Positions 17,768 through 26,376 of a DNA stretch of 64,000 bases are shown piece by piece. The DNA comes from Dyadobacter pollutisoli (lineage in GTDB: Bacteria > Bacteroidota > Bacteroidia > Cytophagales > Spirosomataceae), in NCBI RefSeq assembly GCF_026625565.1, contig NZ_CP112998.1:4156501-4220500 (forward strand), written 5' to 3'. Position 1 is the stretch's first letter, and each line of letters begins with the position of its first letter. The translations under genes were made by a program, and so were the position numbers. Under the pieces are notes generated by a model, which was not told the DNA's origin, made no database searches, and saw only the letters and a list, made by a program, of their open reading frames with translations.

Positions 17768-19378
17768 ATGAAAAGAAGAACTTTTATCCGGTTAGGCTCA
17801 GCCGCAGGTTTATCATCCATCATCATTCCATTCAGTCAATCTAATTCAAAAGCCGATGCAGCAGGTACCGGTTCAACAGCCACCGGGCCCGATTTATCGG
17901 AAATGAGCGTGGCTGAGCTGCAGAGAAAAATGAAAAGCGGAGTGCTGACTTCTCAGGGCATTACCAGCTTCTATCTCGATCAAATCGCCAAACTGGATAA
18001 GAAGGGGCCGAAACTGAATGCTGTTATCGAGATAAACCCGGACGCATTGAGCATCGCCGAGGCAATGGACAGGGAGCGAAAAGCAGGAAAAACGAGAGGC
18101 CCGATGCACGGCATCCCTATTTTGATCAAAGACAATATTGATACCGCTGATAAAATGCAGACTACCGCCGGTTCACTTGCGTTGGCTGGCAATGTTGCGG
18201 GTAATGACGCATTTGTTGTAAAAAAACTCAGAGAGGCCGGAGCAGTAATACTTGGTAAGACCAATTTGAGCGAATGGGCCAACTTCCGTTCCACGCGGGC
18301 GTCGAGCGGATGGAGCAGTCGCGGAGGTCAAACGAAGAATCCCTATATACTAGACCGTTCACCCTGCGGTTCCAGTTCGGGATCAGGCGTGGCCGTAGCT
18401 GCCAACCTCTGTGCAGTAGCTGTGGGGACCGAAACCAATGGCTCCATTGCCTGCCCCGCGTCGATGAATGGCGTGGTGGGAATTAAGCCTACGGTCGGAC
18501 TGGTGAGCAGGTCCGGTATCATTCCAATTTCCAAAACACAGGATACGGCGGGTCCATTTGGACGAACTGTCGCAGATGTAGCAGCTTTGCTCGGCGCTAT
18601 GACTGGCAATGATCCGGCTGATCCGGCAAGACACATTGCTACCTCCCCGATACCTGTTGACTATACCAAATTCCTCGATTCCGCGGCATTGAAAGGCAAA
18701 AGGATCGGAGTAGAAAAAAGCATGTTGAAAGTCCACGAAGGTATCGATTCACTTTTGGCCAAGGCAATAGCCCAAATGAAAGCAGCTGGGGCGGTGATCG
18801 TGGAAGTGGAATATATGAAAACCCAGGCGCTGGATGGCGCTGAATCAGCATTGCTGCAAATTGAGTTCAAGGACGGCGTGAATAACTATCTGTCACATTC
18901 CAATGCAAAGATCAAATCATTGGAAGGCCTGATTGCATTCAACAAAGCAAATGAAGCCAAAACAATGCCTTACTTCAAGCAGGAATTGTTTGAAACTTCG
19001 CAAGCAAAAGGAGATTTGAATACCAAAGCATATAAGGATGCATTGAGCAAAATAACCGGTGTCGCCGACTCGCTCAACAAGAAGTTTGAAGACGATAAAC
19101 TCGATGCGCTCTGCGGCCCTGCCACGGGAGCTTCCTGGTGTATTGACCTCGTTAATGGCGATTTTTGGACGGGATATGGCGCATATGGGCCAGCTGCTAT
19201 CTCCGGCTTTCCTTCCATTACCCTCCCGATGGGCAAGGTGGATGAGCTCCCTGTCGGCATATCGTTCCTCGGAAAGGCTTACGACGAGCCCGGACTGATC
19301 GGCATTGCTTATGCTTACGAGCAGGTTTCCAAAAATCGGGCTGCCCCGAAATTCATTGAGACCGTCGGCAAAAAGTAA
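17768..19378 (+). CDS. Exported amidase (amidase signature family)
   Basis: From ATG 17768 the 536-residue protein begins with a twin-arginine type leader (MKRRTFIRLGSAAGLSS), so export by Tat is likely; a longer frame upstream adds unrelated residues. The amidase signature is complete: K121 in PILIKDNIDTAD, the cis-serine in PCGSSSGSGVAVAAN (about residue 203) and the nucleophile S226 in GTETNGSIACP, forming the Ser-cisSer-Lys triad. The family hydrolyses amide bonds of small amides or peptides; bacterial Tat-exported members have varied substrates, and I cannot name one here. It stands alone, convergent with the membrane protein gene that ends at 19391. Confidence 0.92.
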   Translation: MKRRTFIRLGSAAGLSSIIIPFSQSNSKADAAGTGSTATGPDLSEMSVAELQRKMKSGVLTSQGITSFYLDQIAKLDKKGPKLNAVIEINPDALSIAEAMDRERKAGKTRGPMHGIPILIKDNIDTADKMQTTAGSLALAGNVAGNDAFVVKKLREAGAVILGKTNLSEWANFRSTRASSGWSSRGGQTKNPYILDRSPCGSSSGSGVAVAANLCAVAVGTETNGSIACPASMNGVVGIKPTVGLVSRSGIIPISKTQDTAGPFGRTVADVAALLGAMTGNDPADPARHIATSPIPVDYTKFLDSAALKGKRIGVEKSMLKVHEGIDSLLAKAIAQMKAAGAVIVEVEYMKTQALDGAESALLQIEFKDGVNNYLSHSNAKIKSLEGLIAFNKANEAKTMPYFKQELFETSQAKGDLNTKAYKDALSKITGVADSLNKKFEDDKLDALCGPATGASWCIDLVNGDFWTGYGAYGPAAISGFPSITLPMGKVDELPVGISFLGKAYDEPGLIGIAYAYEQVSKNRAAPKFIETVGKK

Positions 19379-19390
19379 ATTAACTGACCA

Positions 19391-20848
19391 CTATCGAGCC
19401 AGATATACCTCGTAAAAGGAGCCTTTTTGTCCTAAAAACTGATTGGCTTCCTGTTGCGAGTAAATCACCTTGCCCATTTGGTAAAAATCCTCGTACTGAT
19501 TATAAGGATAGGGCGTGAATTTCACCAGATCGGGGAACAACATATGTGTGATGAGGTTCTCTTTCAATGCGCGTGTAATGTGCGAAACAGGTACAATGAG
19601 GCCCAGAAGCAGAAATAACACTACCGGATAGGCCATTTTCATCTTGTACCAGTCAGGCCGCTCTTTAATCCAGACGGAGAACCGGTGCAGAATGAACAAG
19701 GAAAGCAATGTCAGTACCGGAGTACTGCCGCGAAGAAACCAGTCGTTCCATTTGCCCATTCTGACCAGTGAAATCATGATCAGCAGCGCGAATAATGCAT
19801 GAATGAAGCCACTGAAAGCGCTTTTGTGGAGATTGAGCAACAGCACAATTCCATATAGTACCAGCAGGTCTACCACAACCCCGAAAAAGTAATGGAAGGC
19901 TATTTCATTCAACGGCTTGAACTGCCAGATAAAGCCTGCAACCACCGAATTTTTCCCTGACAAAAAATAAAAGAATGTTGGAATAAAAAGTAACCCGGGC
20001 ACCATAATGTCCATCATCGCCCTCGGATGCAGGAAATAACGCAAATCTTTGTGGTAGCGGAACAGTACCAGAATACCAAAGATGATGACGAAAACAATGG
20101 ATGGGAATATTCCCCAAATAAAAATCGCGGTAACAGCCAGAAAGCTTCTTTCTGGTCTTTTTGCATAAACGTAGTCGTGGAACAGAATGCAGGAAACGAT
20201 GATGATCGGAATAAGCTGATTGGGCGCCCACTGAGTTTGATACAATACCGGCCAGATCTCGGTGAAAAATGGGGGTACGTGATAGTTGAGACCAATTGCA
20301 TGAAGCAAAAGCACTTTGGTAATGTGCCCCACACCGCCCAGCGACAGGAAGAATACAAGCGCGAGATAATTTTTACTCGTGAATACAAAAATCCAGCAAA
20401 GTCCTATAAATAGCCCAACCGAGGCCCAGAGGTAAAGCGCAATGCCCGAGAGCTCGCCCAGCCCTTTCGAAATAAGCGCCGGTACCAGGAAAAAACCAAA
20501 ATAGTGGCATGCATACCGGCCATTTTCTTTGAATAAAACGGGCCAGGATTGATTATAGAGTGTATAATATTTGGAGTTATGGGCCCAGAAATCAAAAGCC
20601 TGAAAACAGAACCCGCCTATTCCCGAGAATGCGATGATCAGCAGGGAGATCAAAGAAATCTGCATCATTTGCCTGGTGTCCAGATCGGTTTTAAGCGTTT
20701 TTTCACGTTCGTAACTCTGGATAAACATGAAAATTAATCCGGCAACCAATAAGATCGAAATAGGCATTCGGAACCAGCCGAGTGAAAAGATAATGTTCGG
20801 CAGAAGCAAATAACCTAAACTTAAATTACGCAGTAGAGTTGTTTTCAT
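19391..20848 (-). CDS. Polytopic membrane protein of unknown function
   Basis: The 485-residue product has roughly ten or more hydrophobic segments spread along its length, for example SLGYLLLPNIIFSLGWF near the start, HFFGVVVDLLVLYGIVLLLN in the middle and MAYPVVLFLLLGLIVPVSHI near the end. The loop NSKYYTLYNQSWPVLFKENG and a polar C-terminus are present. The overall look is that of a membrane glycosyltransferase-like or O-antigen-ligase-like protein, but I recognise no catalytic motif. It is alone on the minus strand between the amidase and lipocalin genes. Confidence 0.75.
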   Translation of the reverse strand: MKTTLLRNLSLGYLLLPNIIFSLGWFRMPISILLVAGLIFMFIQSYEREKTLKTDLDTRQMMQISLISLLIIAFSGIGGFCFQAFDFWAHNSKYYTLYNQSWPVLFKENGRYACHYFGFFLVPALISKGLGELSGIALYLWASVGLFIGLCWIFVFTSKNYLALVFFLSLGGVGHITKVLLLHAIGLNYHVPPFFTEIWPVLYQTQWAPNQLIPIIIVSCILFHDYVYAKRPERSFLAVTAIFIWGIFPSIVFVIIFGILVLFRYHKDLRYFLHPRAMMDIMVPGLLFIPTFFYFLSGKNSVVAGFIWQFKPLNEIAFHYFFGVVVDLLVLYGIVLLLNLHKSAFSGFIHALFALLIMISLVRMGKWNDWFLRGSTPVLTLLSLFILHRFSVWIKERPDWYKMKMAYPVVLFLLLGLIVPVSHITRALKENLITHMLFPDLVKFTPYPYNQYEDFYQMGKVIYSQQEANQFLGQKGSFYEVYLAR

Positions 20849-21071
20849 TTAAAGATGCGGCCTTTTAATGATCGGTTTTGGTTGATGATGGCTAACTTAA
20901 AATCTGACAAAATTAATGGATTGATTTGTTATCAAATGTTAAGACAAAAACATATTTCAGAGGGTTGGAAAACGGATACGATTTTAGTGATAAATCAAGT
21001 CAGAATGCGGCTTTTTTTCAGAAACCGATCCAGGAGCATTGCCGGGGCGTATATCATTTCAAAAAGCTCCT

Positions 21072-21578
21072 ATGAAATTAATCAGCCTGATTCTTCTGAC
21101 TTGGTTTTTTAATGAGAGTAGGATTCCCAACTCCACGGTTGATAATCTTGACGTGGCACACTATTCAGGAACCTGGTACTCACTTTCTTCCATTCCGACA
21201 TCCTACGACAAAGGCAGCCGGGAAACCACCGGAAAATATACCTGGAATAGCTCGGGCGGGTATTTTGATGTAGTGACCTCTTACAAAAAGCCCGGTAGCG
21301 AGGAGGTTTTCTCCATTCGTTCGAAAGTATATAAAAATACGGATCACGGCGCAAGGATGAAATGCCAGTTTGTGTGGCCGTTCAAGCTGGATTATTGGGT
21401 GATCGAGCTCGCTTCCGACTACTCTTATGCGGTTGTGGGCCATCCCGAGCATAAGCTTCTGTTTATCATGAGCCGCAAGAAAAATATGAACAAAAAGCTG
21501 TATTCAGAAATCGTTGCACGATGCCGGGAACGTGGCTATGATGTGGCCAAGCTCACTTCACAGCATCACGGTGAATAA
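21072..21578 (+). CDS. Lipocalin family protein (Blc-like)
   Basis: From ATG 21072 the 168-residue product has a short hydrophobic leader (KLISLILLTWFF). It carries the lipocalin G-x-W hallmark in VAHYSGTWYSLSSIP and the Blc-type ending IMSRKKNMNKKLYSEIVARC followed by RGYDVAKL, which corresponds to the SRTP...Q-GYD-KL tail of bacterial lipocalins. These proteins bind lipids or small hydrophobic molecules in the cell envelope. An upstream start at 21039 would spoil the signal sequence and is less likely. No lipobox cysteine is evident, so it may be periplasmic rather than lipid-anchored. Confidence 0.88.
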   Translation: MKLISLILLTWFFNESRIPNSTVDNLDVAHYSGTWYSLSSIPTSYDKGSRETTGKYTWNSSGGYFDVVTSYKKPGSEEVFSIRSKVYKNTDHGARMKCQFVWPFKLDYWVIELASDYSYAVVGHPEHKLLFIMSRKKNMNKKLYSEIVARCRERGYDVAKLTSQHHGE

Positions 21579-21649
21579 TTAAAAAACATTGGCTTTCCAG
21601 TATCCACCTGCTCTCTTGTCCTTTTACTGCCAAAGTAAAAAGTACCTTC

Positions 21650-23362
21650 ATGGACAGAAGACAATTTGTAAAAAACAATACTGTAGCCCTTTGTGCATTA
21701 CCAGTCGCTCATTTGTCAGGAATTTTTCCTGACAAAATCAATGCAGATAAAATGCCGCCCTGGCTGCTGGCCCTCGTCGCTCAAAATGACAAAGGAGTCG
21801 AATCGCTGAGGACTTATCAGATCAAAAACGTGCAGGGAGAGACTTATGGCGGGTTAAAGGATGGATTCGACATTCTTAATCCGCACAGTACGGCTGCTTT
21901 GGTACAATGGGGCGCGTGTGCATTGTTTTCTCCTTCTTCCAAATTTTACCAGTCTGCGGAATTGCTGGCCGATATGAACCTCGCGACGCTGTACCTCATC
22001 CGTACGCAGCACGCCGACGGGACCATTGACCTGCTTTCGACCAATTTCCATTCAACTCCTGATACCGGTTTTATTGTCAAAAGGCTTGCGATGGCTTACA
22101 CTTTGGTTGAAAAATCGGGTACGCATGGAATTGAGAAGTTTTTATCAAATCTCAAAACTTTTCTGGTCCGCGCGGGTAATGCGCTGAGTGTGGGAGGGAT
22201 TCATACGCCTAACCATCGCTGGGTAGTTTCTGCCGCGCTGACCAAGCTGAATGAACTTTGGCCTGACCCAAAATATGTTGCCCGGGCCGAGCAATGGCTG
22301 GGTGAACACATTGATATCGACAAAGATGGGCAGTACAATGAAAAAAGTACCTTCATTTATTCATCGCTGACAGATCGTTTGCTGATCACAGTTTCAAAGG
22401 GGCTGAAAAAACCAGAACCGCTGAATGATGTACGTAAAAACCTGGATATGACCTTGTATTATGTGCATCCCAATGCTGAAATCGTAACGGATGCGTCGGG
22501 ACGACAGGATAAGGCGATCATTGGTACACTCGAAAATTACTATTATCCTTACCGGTACCTGGCCATTAAAGATCAGAATGGCACTTATGCCGCCATGTGC
22601 CGACTGATTGAAAAAACGGCCGCGCCCAAAACAGGCGCCTTTCTGGACTATTTCCTGACCGATGCTACATTGTGGGCCGAACTTCCCGCCGACAAAGCCC
22701 TACCTGTTGACTATGTCAAAACATTCCCAAATTCCGGCCTTGTGCGGATACGCAGAAATCAGCGCGACTGTACATTGATCGCCAACAATCCGGTTTGGTT
22801 TACTTTTATGAAAGGCAATGCAGTGTTGCAGGGCGTGCGGTTTGCTTCTTCATTTTTTGGAAAAGGACAATTTCAAACTGAGAAACTCGTACAAAACGGC
22901 AATACCTGGGAATTGACCCAAAAGCTGGAAGGCCCTTACTTCCAACCCATTGCGAAAGAAGCGATCTCCGCCGACGGCGACTGGGAGAAAATGCCAAAAG
23001 CCACCCGCCCTCAAAGCGAGGTACAAAAGCTCGAAACCCGAATCCTGATCCGGGAAACGACCGATGGTATGGAAATCGAAATCACGACCAATGGTACCGA
23101 ACGTGTTCCGGCTGCATTGGAACTGATATTCAGGCCGGGCGGCGAACTGAAAGGTGTCACCAAAATTGAAAATACGAAAGACTCGTGGCTGCTCAAAGAG
23201 GAAACAGGCAGCTACCGTTTTGCAGACGATACTGTTTCATTTGGCCCGGGCCTTGCTTTGCATAAAAACATTGCATTGCGCGGCGCATTACCTGCCATGG
23301 AAGCGCCAACGGTATATCTGACAGGTTTTACACCCTTCCGGCACACGATACGTTTTCACTAA
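21650..23362 (+). CDS. Exported protein, possible (alpha/alpha)-toroid polysaccharide lyase-like
   Basis: The 570-residue protein starts MDRRQFVKNNTVALCALPVA, a twin-arginine-like leader. The N-terminal ~330 residues are helical and contain motifs seen in toroid-type lyases and hydrolases: an NPHSTAALVQWG helix, STNFHSTPDTGF at 130-141, and TPNHRWVVSAAL with N188-H189-R190. The C-terminal ~230 residues are beta-rich with an ending typical of a sandwich domain. Heparinase II/III-type lyases use an Asn-His-Arg region like this, but I cannot place it in a named family. No TonB or SusD partner is adjacent. It is followed at 23365 by the convergent aminotransferase gene. Confidence 0.7.
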   Translation: MDRRQFVKNNTVALCALPVAHLSGIFPDKINADKMPPWLLALVAQNDKGVESLRTYQIKNVQGETYGGLKDGFDILNPHSTAALVQWGACALFSPSSKFYQSAELLADMNLATLYLIRTQHADGTIDLLSTNFHSTPDTGFIVKRLAMAYTLVEKSGTHGIEKFLSNLKTFLVRAGNALSVGGIHTPNHRWVVSAALTKLNELWPDPKYVARAEQWLGEHIDIDKDGQYNEKSTFIYSSLTDRLLITVSKGLKKPEPLNDVRKNLDMTLYYVHPNAEIVTDASGRQDKAIIGTLENYYYPYRYLAIKDQNGTYAAMCRLIEKTAAPKTGAFLDYFLTDATLWAELPADKALPVDYVKTFPNSGLVRIRRNQRDCTLIANNPVWFTFMKGNAVLQGVRFASSFFGKGQFQTEKLVQNGNTWELTQKLEGPYFQPIAKEAISADGDWEKMPKATRPQSEVQKLETRILIRETTDGMEIEITTNGTERVPAALELIFRPGGELKGVTKIENTKDSWLLKEETGSYRFADDTVSFGPGLALHKNIALRGALPAMEAPTVYLTGFTPFRHTIRFH

Positions 23363-23364
23363 AA

Positions 23365-24645
23365 CTAAACGGATAATGCCTGCAAGGCTTTTACGACCTT
23401 GTCCATATCGCTCATAGTGTTATAAATGTGTGGCGACATACGGATACCGCCCGTCGGTGCGGCTGCAATGCCGTGTGTTTCGTAAAGCTTTTTAGAAAGT
23501 TCTGCCGGTTTCTTTCCGGGAAAACTAATGATCGTAACGCCTCCGCTCAATTCGGGGTACAGCGGCGTGACAAAGCTTGCACCCGGAACTTTGGACTTAA
23601 TCTGGTCTTTGAGATAGGTATTCAGCTGAACGACACGATTTTCAATGTTCTTTTTACCAATGGTTTGGTGGAAATTCACCGTTTCTACCAAACCGGCTAA
23701 TGTAGATTCATTACGCTGCCCCAGCATGCAATATTTTTCGTCCACGGTCAATGCACCTTCTTTCCAGCCTGCGCTGATAATGTTCGGCCATAAGTTGCCG
23801 GCACTTTCCTTTTTCACATACAGAATGCCATTTTCCAGCGGGCCCATAAACCATTTGTGTGTGCTACCCGTGTAAAAATCACAACCAATGTCTTTTAGGT
23901 TCAAGTCCAGGAAACCAAATGACTGCGCTCCGTCCAGCAACGTCAATACATTCTTTTCAGCTGCCAGTTTGCACAATTCTTTCGCAGGAAGCCCGATTCC
24001 GCTGGTGTTCGAAATGTGTGAGAAACCCAACAGTTTGGTTTGAGGCGTAATAGCGTCACGGAATGGCTTGATCAGGTCTTCCACTGATTGCGGAGTAGCA
24101 GGAACACTTACTTTTTTAACAGTAAATCCATATCGCTTCGCCCGCTGCTCCCACGCACTTCCATTCGAGGGATGATTCTGGTCCCAAAGCAGCACCTCAT
24201 CGCCCGGTTTCAAGTCCAGGCCATTGACGATAATGTTGTTACTTTCGGAGGTATTTCGGGTAATGCCGATCTCTTCTTTCGCTACTCCTGTAAATCCTGC
24301 CAAAAGCTCCACTGCTTTCTTCCGCTTCTCCGAAAATTGCTCCCGATATTGGAATGAGACGTCTTTTTCCAGCCCGTCCAGCATCTTTTTTACCTGTTCA
24401 TTCACCGCTGCCGGCGGCGGGCATAGATTCGCCGCATTCAGCATAATAAGATTGGGCGGCACCGCAAACTGTTTTCTGATTTGCTCCCAGTACTTTTCAT
24501 CCGGCGCATCACCCGATGGAGGTGCCACGAATGGCGCATGACTTTCGTTTCCAAAAACAGGCAGTGCAATAGCTGCGAGCGATCCGGCACCCAGCCGTTT
24601 CAGGAAATGCCTTCTTTCATTCTGTACTGAGGTTTCTGTTTTCAT
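23365..24645 (-). CDS. Class V aminotransferase-fold PLP enzyme, exported
   Basis: Starting at 24645 (MKTETSVQNERRHFLKRLGA) the product has 426 residues and a Tat-like leader; the longer frame to 24783 adds a proline-rich, improbable N-terminus that would overlap the next gene. The fold is cysteine desulfurase/isopenicillin-N-epimerase-like: TRNTSESNNIIVNGL, LLWDQNHPSNGSAW, FSHISNTSGIGLPAKELCKL, LLDGAQSFGFLDLNL and the PLP lysine in TGSTHKWFMGPLENGILYV. The cysteine loop of true desulfurases is not seen, so epimerase or C-S lyase chemistry is more likely. It lies 25 bases after the hydrolase gene and may be co-transcribed with it. Confidence 0.85.
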   Translation of the reverse strand: MKTETSVQNERRHFLKRLGAGSLAAIALPVFGNESHAPFVAPPSGDAPDEKYWEQIRKQFAVPPNLIMLNAANLCPPPAAVNEQVKKMLDGLEKDVSFQYREQFSEKRKKAVELLAGFTGVAKEEIGITRNTSESNNIIVNGLDLKPGDEVLLWDQNHPSNGSAWEQRAKRYGFTVKKVSVPATPQSVEDLIKPFRDAITPQTKLLGFSHISNTSGIGLPAKELCKLAAEKNVLTLLDGAQSFGFLDLNLKDIGCDFYTGSTHKWFMGPLENGILYVKKESAGNLWPNIISAGWKEGALTVDEKYCMLGQRNESTLAGLVETVNFHQTIGKKNIENRVVQLNTYLKDQIKSKVPGASFVTPLYPELSGGVTIISFPGKKPAELSKKLYETHGIAAAPTGGIRMSPHIYNTMSDMDKVVKALQALSV

Positions 24646-24670
24646 AGGAGTAACGGGAGTGTTATGAACA

Positions 24671-25456
24671 TTAATTTCTATCAAGCCATTCCAAGATATA
24701 GTCGGCGTCTTCGGTCCAGGTAGGTTGTCCCAAAACGTAGTGGTTACGACCGGGGAATTCTTTGTATTCGAGTACGGAACCATTGGCTTTGTAAGCCTTG
24801 AAATTCCGGGTATTCAATGAGGCAGGGATAATGTTGTCCTTATCACCGGAAGTGAGCAACAATGGTACGTGTGGTTTTTTGAAATCAACTTTCGCGGCTG
24901 AACCCAATCCGCCCCTGCCTACTGTTTTAGATTCCGGGATCGTATTTTCTTCGTATGATTTTATTTGGTCTTCCAGGGACATTCCATTGGTAAATGCATA
25001 TTGCCAGTCAGCCAGTGACATCAGATAGGTTTTTTTCAAAGAAGAAAACAGTCCCAGCACTTTGTAGCCTGCTTTCAAAAACGAGAATTCATAAGGGATA
25101 ATGCCTTGCGGAGGTACCGAGTGAATGGCTACACCAGCGGCCGCCAAATCTCTGTTTACCAAAACCTGCGTAATTAATCCGCCCAGTGAATGTCCGATAA
25201 TGATTGGTTTCTCAGGCAACGATTTTACAAAATTCGCATAATGGTCTATCACCTCAGTCAATGTTAATGCAGCCAGGTCAGTATCATTGGGTTGTCTTTT
25301 TCTTAGTTCCGCTGCGGGCGCATCTTTAAATGGCCAGGCCGGTGCGTAAGTAGTATAACCTTTTGCTTCAAAATAGGCTTTCCATGGATTCCAACCGCTG
25401 TTACTAACGAATGCTCCTGTTACAAATACGATGGTTTTTGTGTTACTGCTTTTCAT
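24671..25456 (-). CDS. Alpha/beta hydrolase
   Basis: The 261-residue protein has a typical hydrolase order. The N-terminal strand IVFVTGAFVSNSGWNPW carries the oxyanion region, the nucleophile elbow GHSLGG has S90, the acid is in LLLTSGDKDNIIPASL and the catalytic histidine is in PGRNHYVLGQ. No signal peptide is present, so it is probably cytoplasmic. The substrate is unknown. Its stop precedes the aminotransferase start by 25 bases, and an upstream divergent or monocistronic promoter lies in the 25457-25559 gap. Confidence 0.9.
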   Translation of the reverse strand: MKSSNTKTIVFVTGAFVSNSGWNPWKAYFEAKGYTTYAPAWPFKDAPAAELRKRQPNDTDLAALTLTEVIDHYANFVKSLPEKPIIIGHSLGGLITQVLVNRDLAAAGVAIHSVPPQGIIPYEFSFLKAGYKVLGLFSSLKKTYLMSLADWQYAFTNGMSLEDQIKSYEENTIPESKTVGRGGLGSAAKVDFKKPHVPLLLTSGDKDNIIPASLNTRNFKAYKANGSVLEYKEFPGRNHYVLGQPTWTEDADYILEWLDRN

Positions 25457-25559
25457 GATTTCTATCGTTTAAAAATGAATTTTGTTTCTTGTTATTTGCT
25501 TTGAACATGACAAAATTCAGCAGTATCGGAGACAATAAAATTAACCTCGGTTAAGATCG

Positions 25560-26147
25560 TCATTTACCCATCATTCTTTTTCGGATACGGCTCAATGACG
25601 GGGCCTGAATGCCCAAATAAGACGCAATGTGGTACAGTGGAACGTTATTAAAGATGTCGGGATGTTTCCGGATCAGATCCAGGTAGCGCTCTTCGGGCGT
25701 CAGGAACATCAGGTCTTCGGCCCTCGTCATGGCTATATTGAAAGCCGTTTCGGCCACTAATCGGCCAAACCTTTCCCATTGATGTGATTTTTGATAAAGT
25801 TCTTTCAGGTGATTGATGTGAATGTATAGAATGGTAGAGTCCACCATTGACTCCGTGTAATAGTTGCAGGGAGTTTGTGTCACAAAACTCTTGTAGGAAA
25901 CTACGACCTGATTTTTGGAAAAGAAGAACACATTCTTTTCCTCGGCGGTATCGTCATTGATATAATAAGTCCTGAAAACCCCGTCCAGAATGAACCCGAG
26001 GTGTTTGCAGACATTTTTGTACTCATTATAAAACTCTCCTTTACCGTATTGCTTTCGTTGCCAATAAGGTAATGACAATGCAAAAGCCTCCTCTCCGATC
26101 TCCGCAAAATTGTTTAAAGCGTAGCCAAGTATATCAGTTTCAGTCAT
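25560..26147 (-). CDS. Crp/Fnr family transcriptional regulator
   Basis: The start at 26147 (MTETDILGYALNNF) gives a 195-residue protein; a ten-residue upstream extension is possible. The N-terminal half is a cNMP-binding-type beta-roll (KQYGKGEFYNEYKNVCKHLG, then FILDGVFRTYYINDDTAEEK). The C-terminal helix-turn-helix is YHIASYLGIQAPSLSRIRKR. This is the short Bacteroidota type of Crp regulator without a clear cAMP phosphate cassette (no RxS), so it may respond to another signal. It is separated by ~100 bases from the hydrolase and aminotransferase genes, which are possible targets. Confidence 0.9.
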   Translation of the reverse strand: MTETDILGYALNNFAEIGEEAFALSLPYWQRKQYGKGEFYNEYKNVCKHLGFILDGVFRTYYINDDTAEEKNVFFFSKNQVVVSYKSFVTQTPCNYYTESMVDSTILYIHINHLKELYQKSHQWERFGRLVAETAFNIAMTRAEDLMFLTPEERYLDLIRKHPDIFNNVPLYHIASYLGIQAPSLSRIRKRMMGK

Positions 26148-26174
26148 GAAAAAGGAGATTAGGAACGTATATTC

Positions 26175-26182
26175 CAAAAATA
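26175..26182 (-). promoter_or_regulatory. Possible -7 element of the Crp/Fnr regulator gene
   Basis: CAAAAATA on the plus strand reads TATTTTTG on the minus strand, a match to the Bacteroidota -7 consensus TAnnTTTG, 28 bases upstream of the preferred start at 26147. No TTTG is found 19-20 bases further upstream, so support is weak. Confidence 0.3.
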
Positions 26183-26320
26183 ACCAGTTATGGCACTATT
26201 TCCTCATGAATTGGTGCGCCGAAACACAAAACATTTAAAAAATGATAATCCTGATTTGAATCTTACAGATTTACAGCTAAAAAACTCGTTTTCAGCATGA
26301 TGAATCCAATTTTTATTTGT

Positions 26321-26328
26321 TAAATTTG
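26321..26328 (+). promoter_or_regulatory. Possible -7 element of the GATase-like gene
   Basis: TAAATTTG matches TAnnTTTG, 49 bases upstream of the preferred ATG at 26377. The -33 TTTG is missing at the usual spacing. It also explains why the longer reading frame starting at 26317 is unlikely to be translated from its first ATG. Confidence 0.35.
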
Positions 26329-26376
26329 ATAACCCTCCCCCTACTTTGCAGCTCACGACCTTTAAACTTTAACAGT

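Noticed and set aside
20855..21112. 85-codon plus-strand frame before the lipocalin gene
   Set aside because: Overlaps the lipocalin signal peptide in another frame and has no recognisable features; the gap is better read as untranslated.
24646..24783. 46-residue N-terminal extension of the class V aminotransferase
   Set aside because: It overlaps the hydrolase gene and would hide the twin-arginine leader, which begins at 24645.
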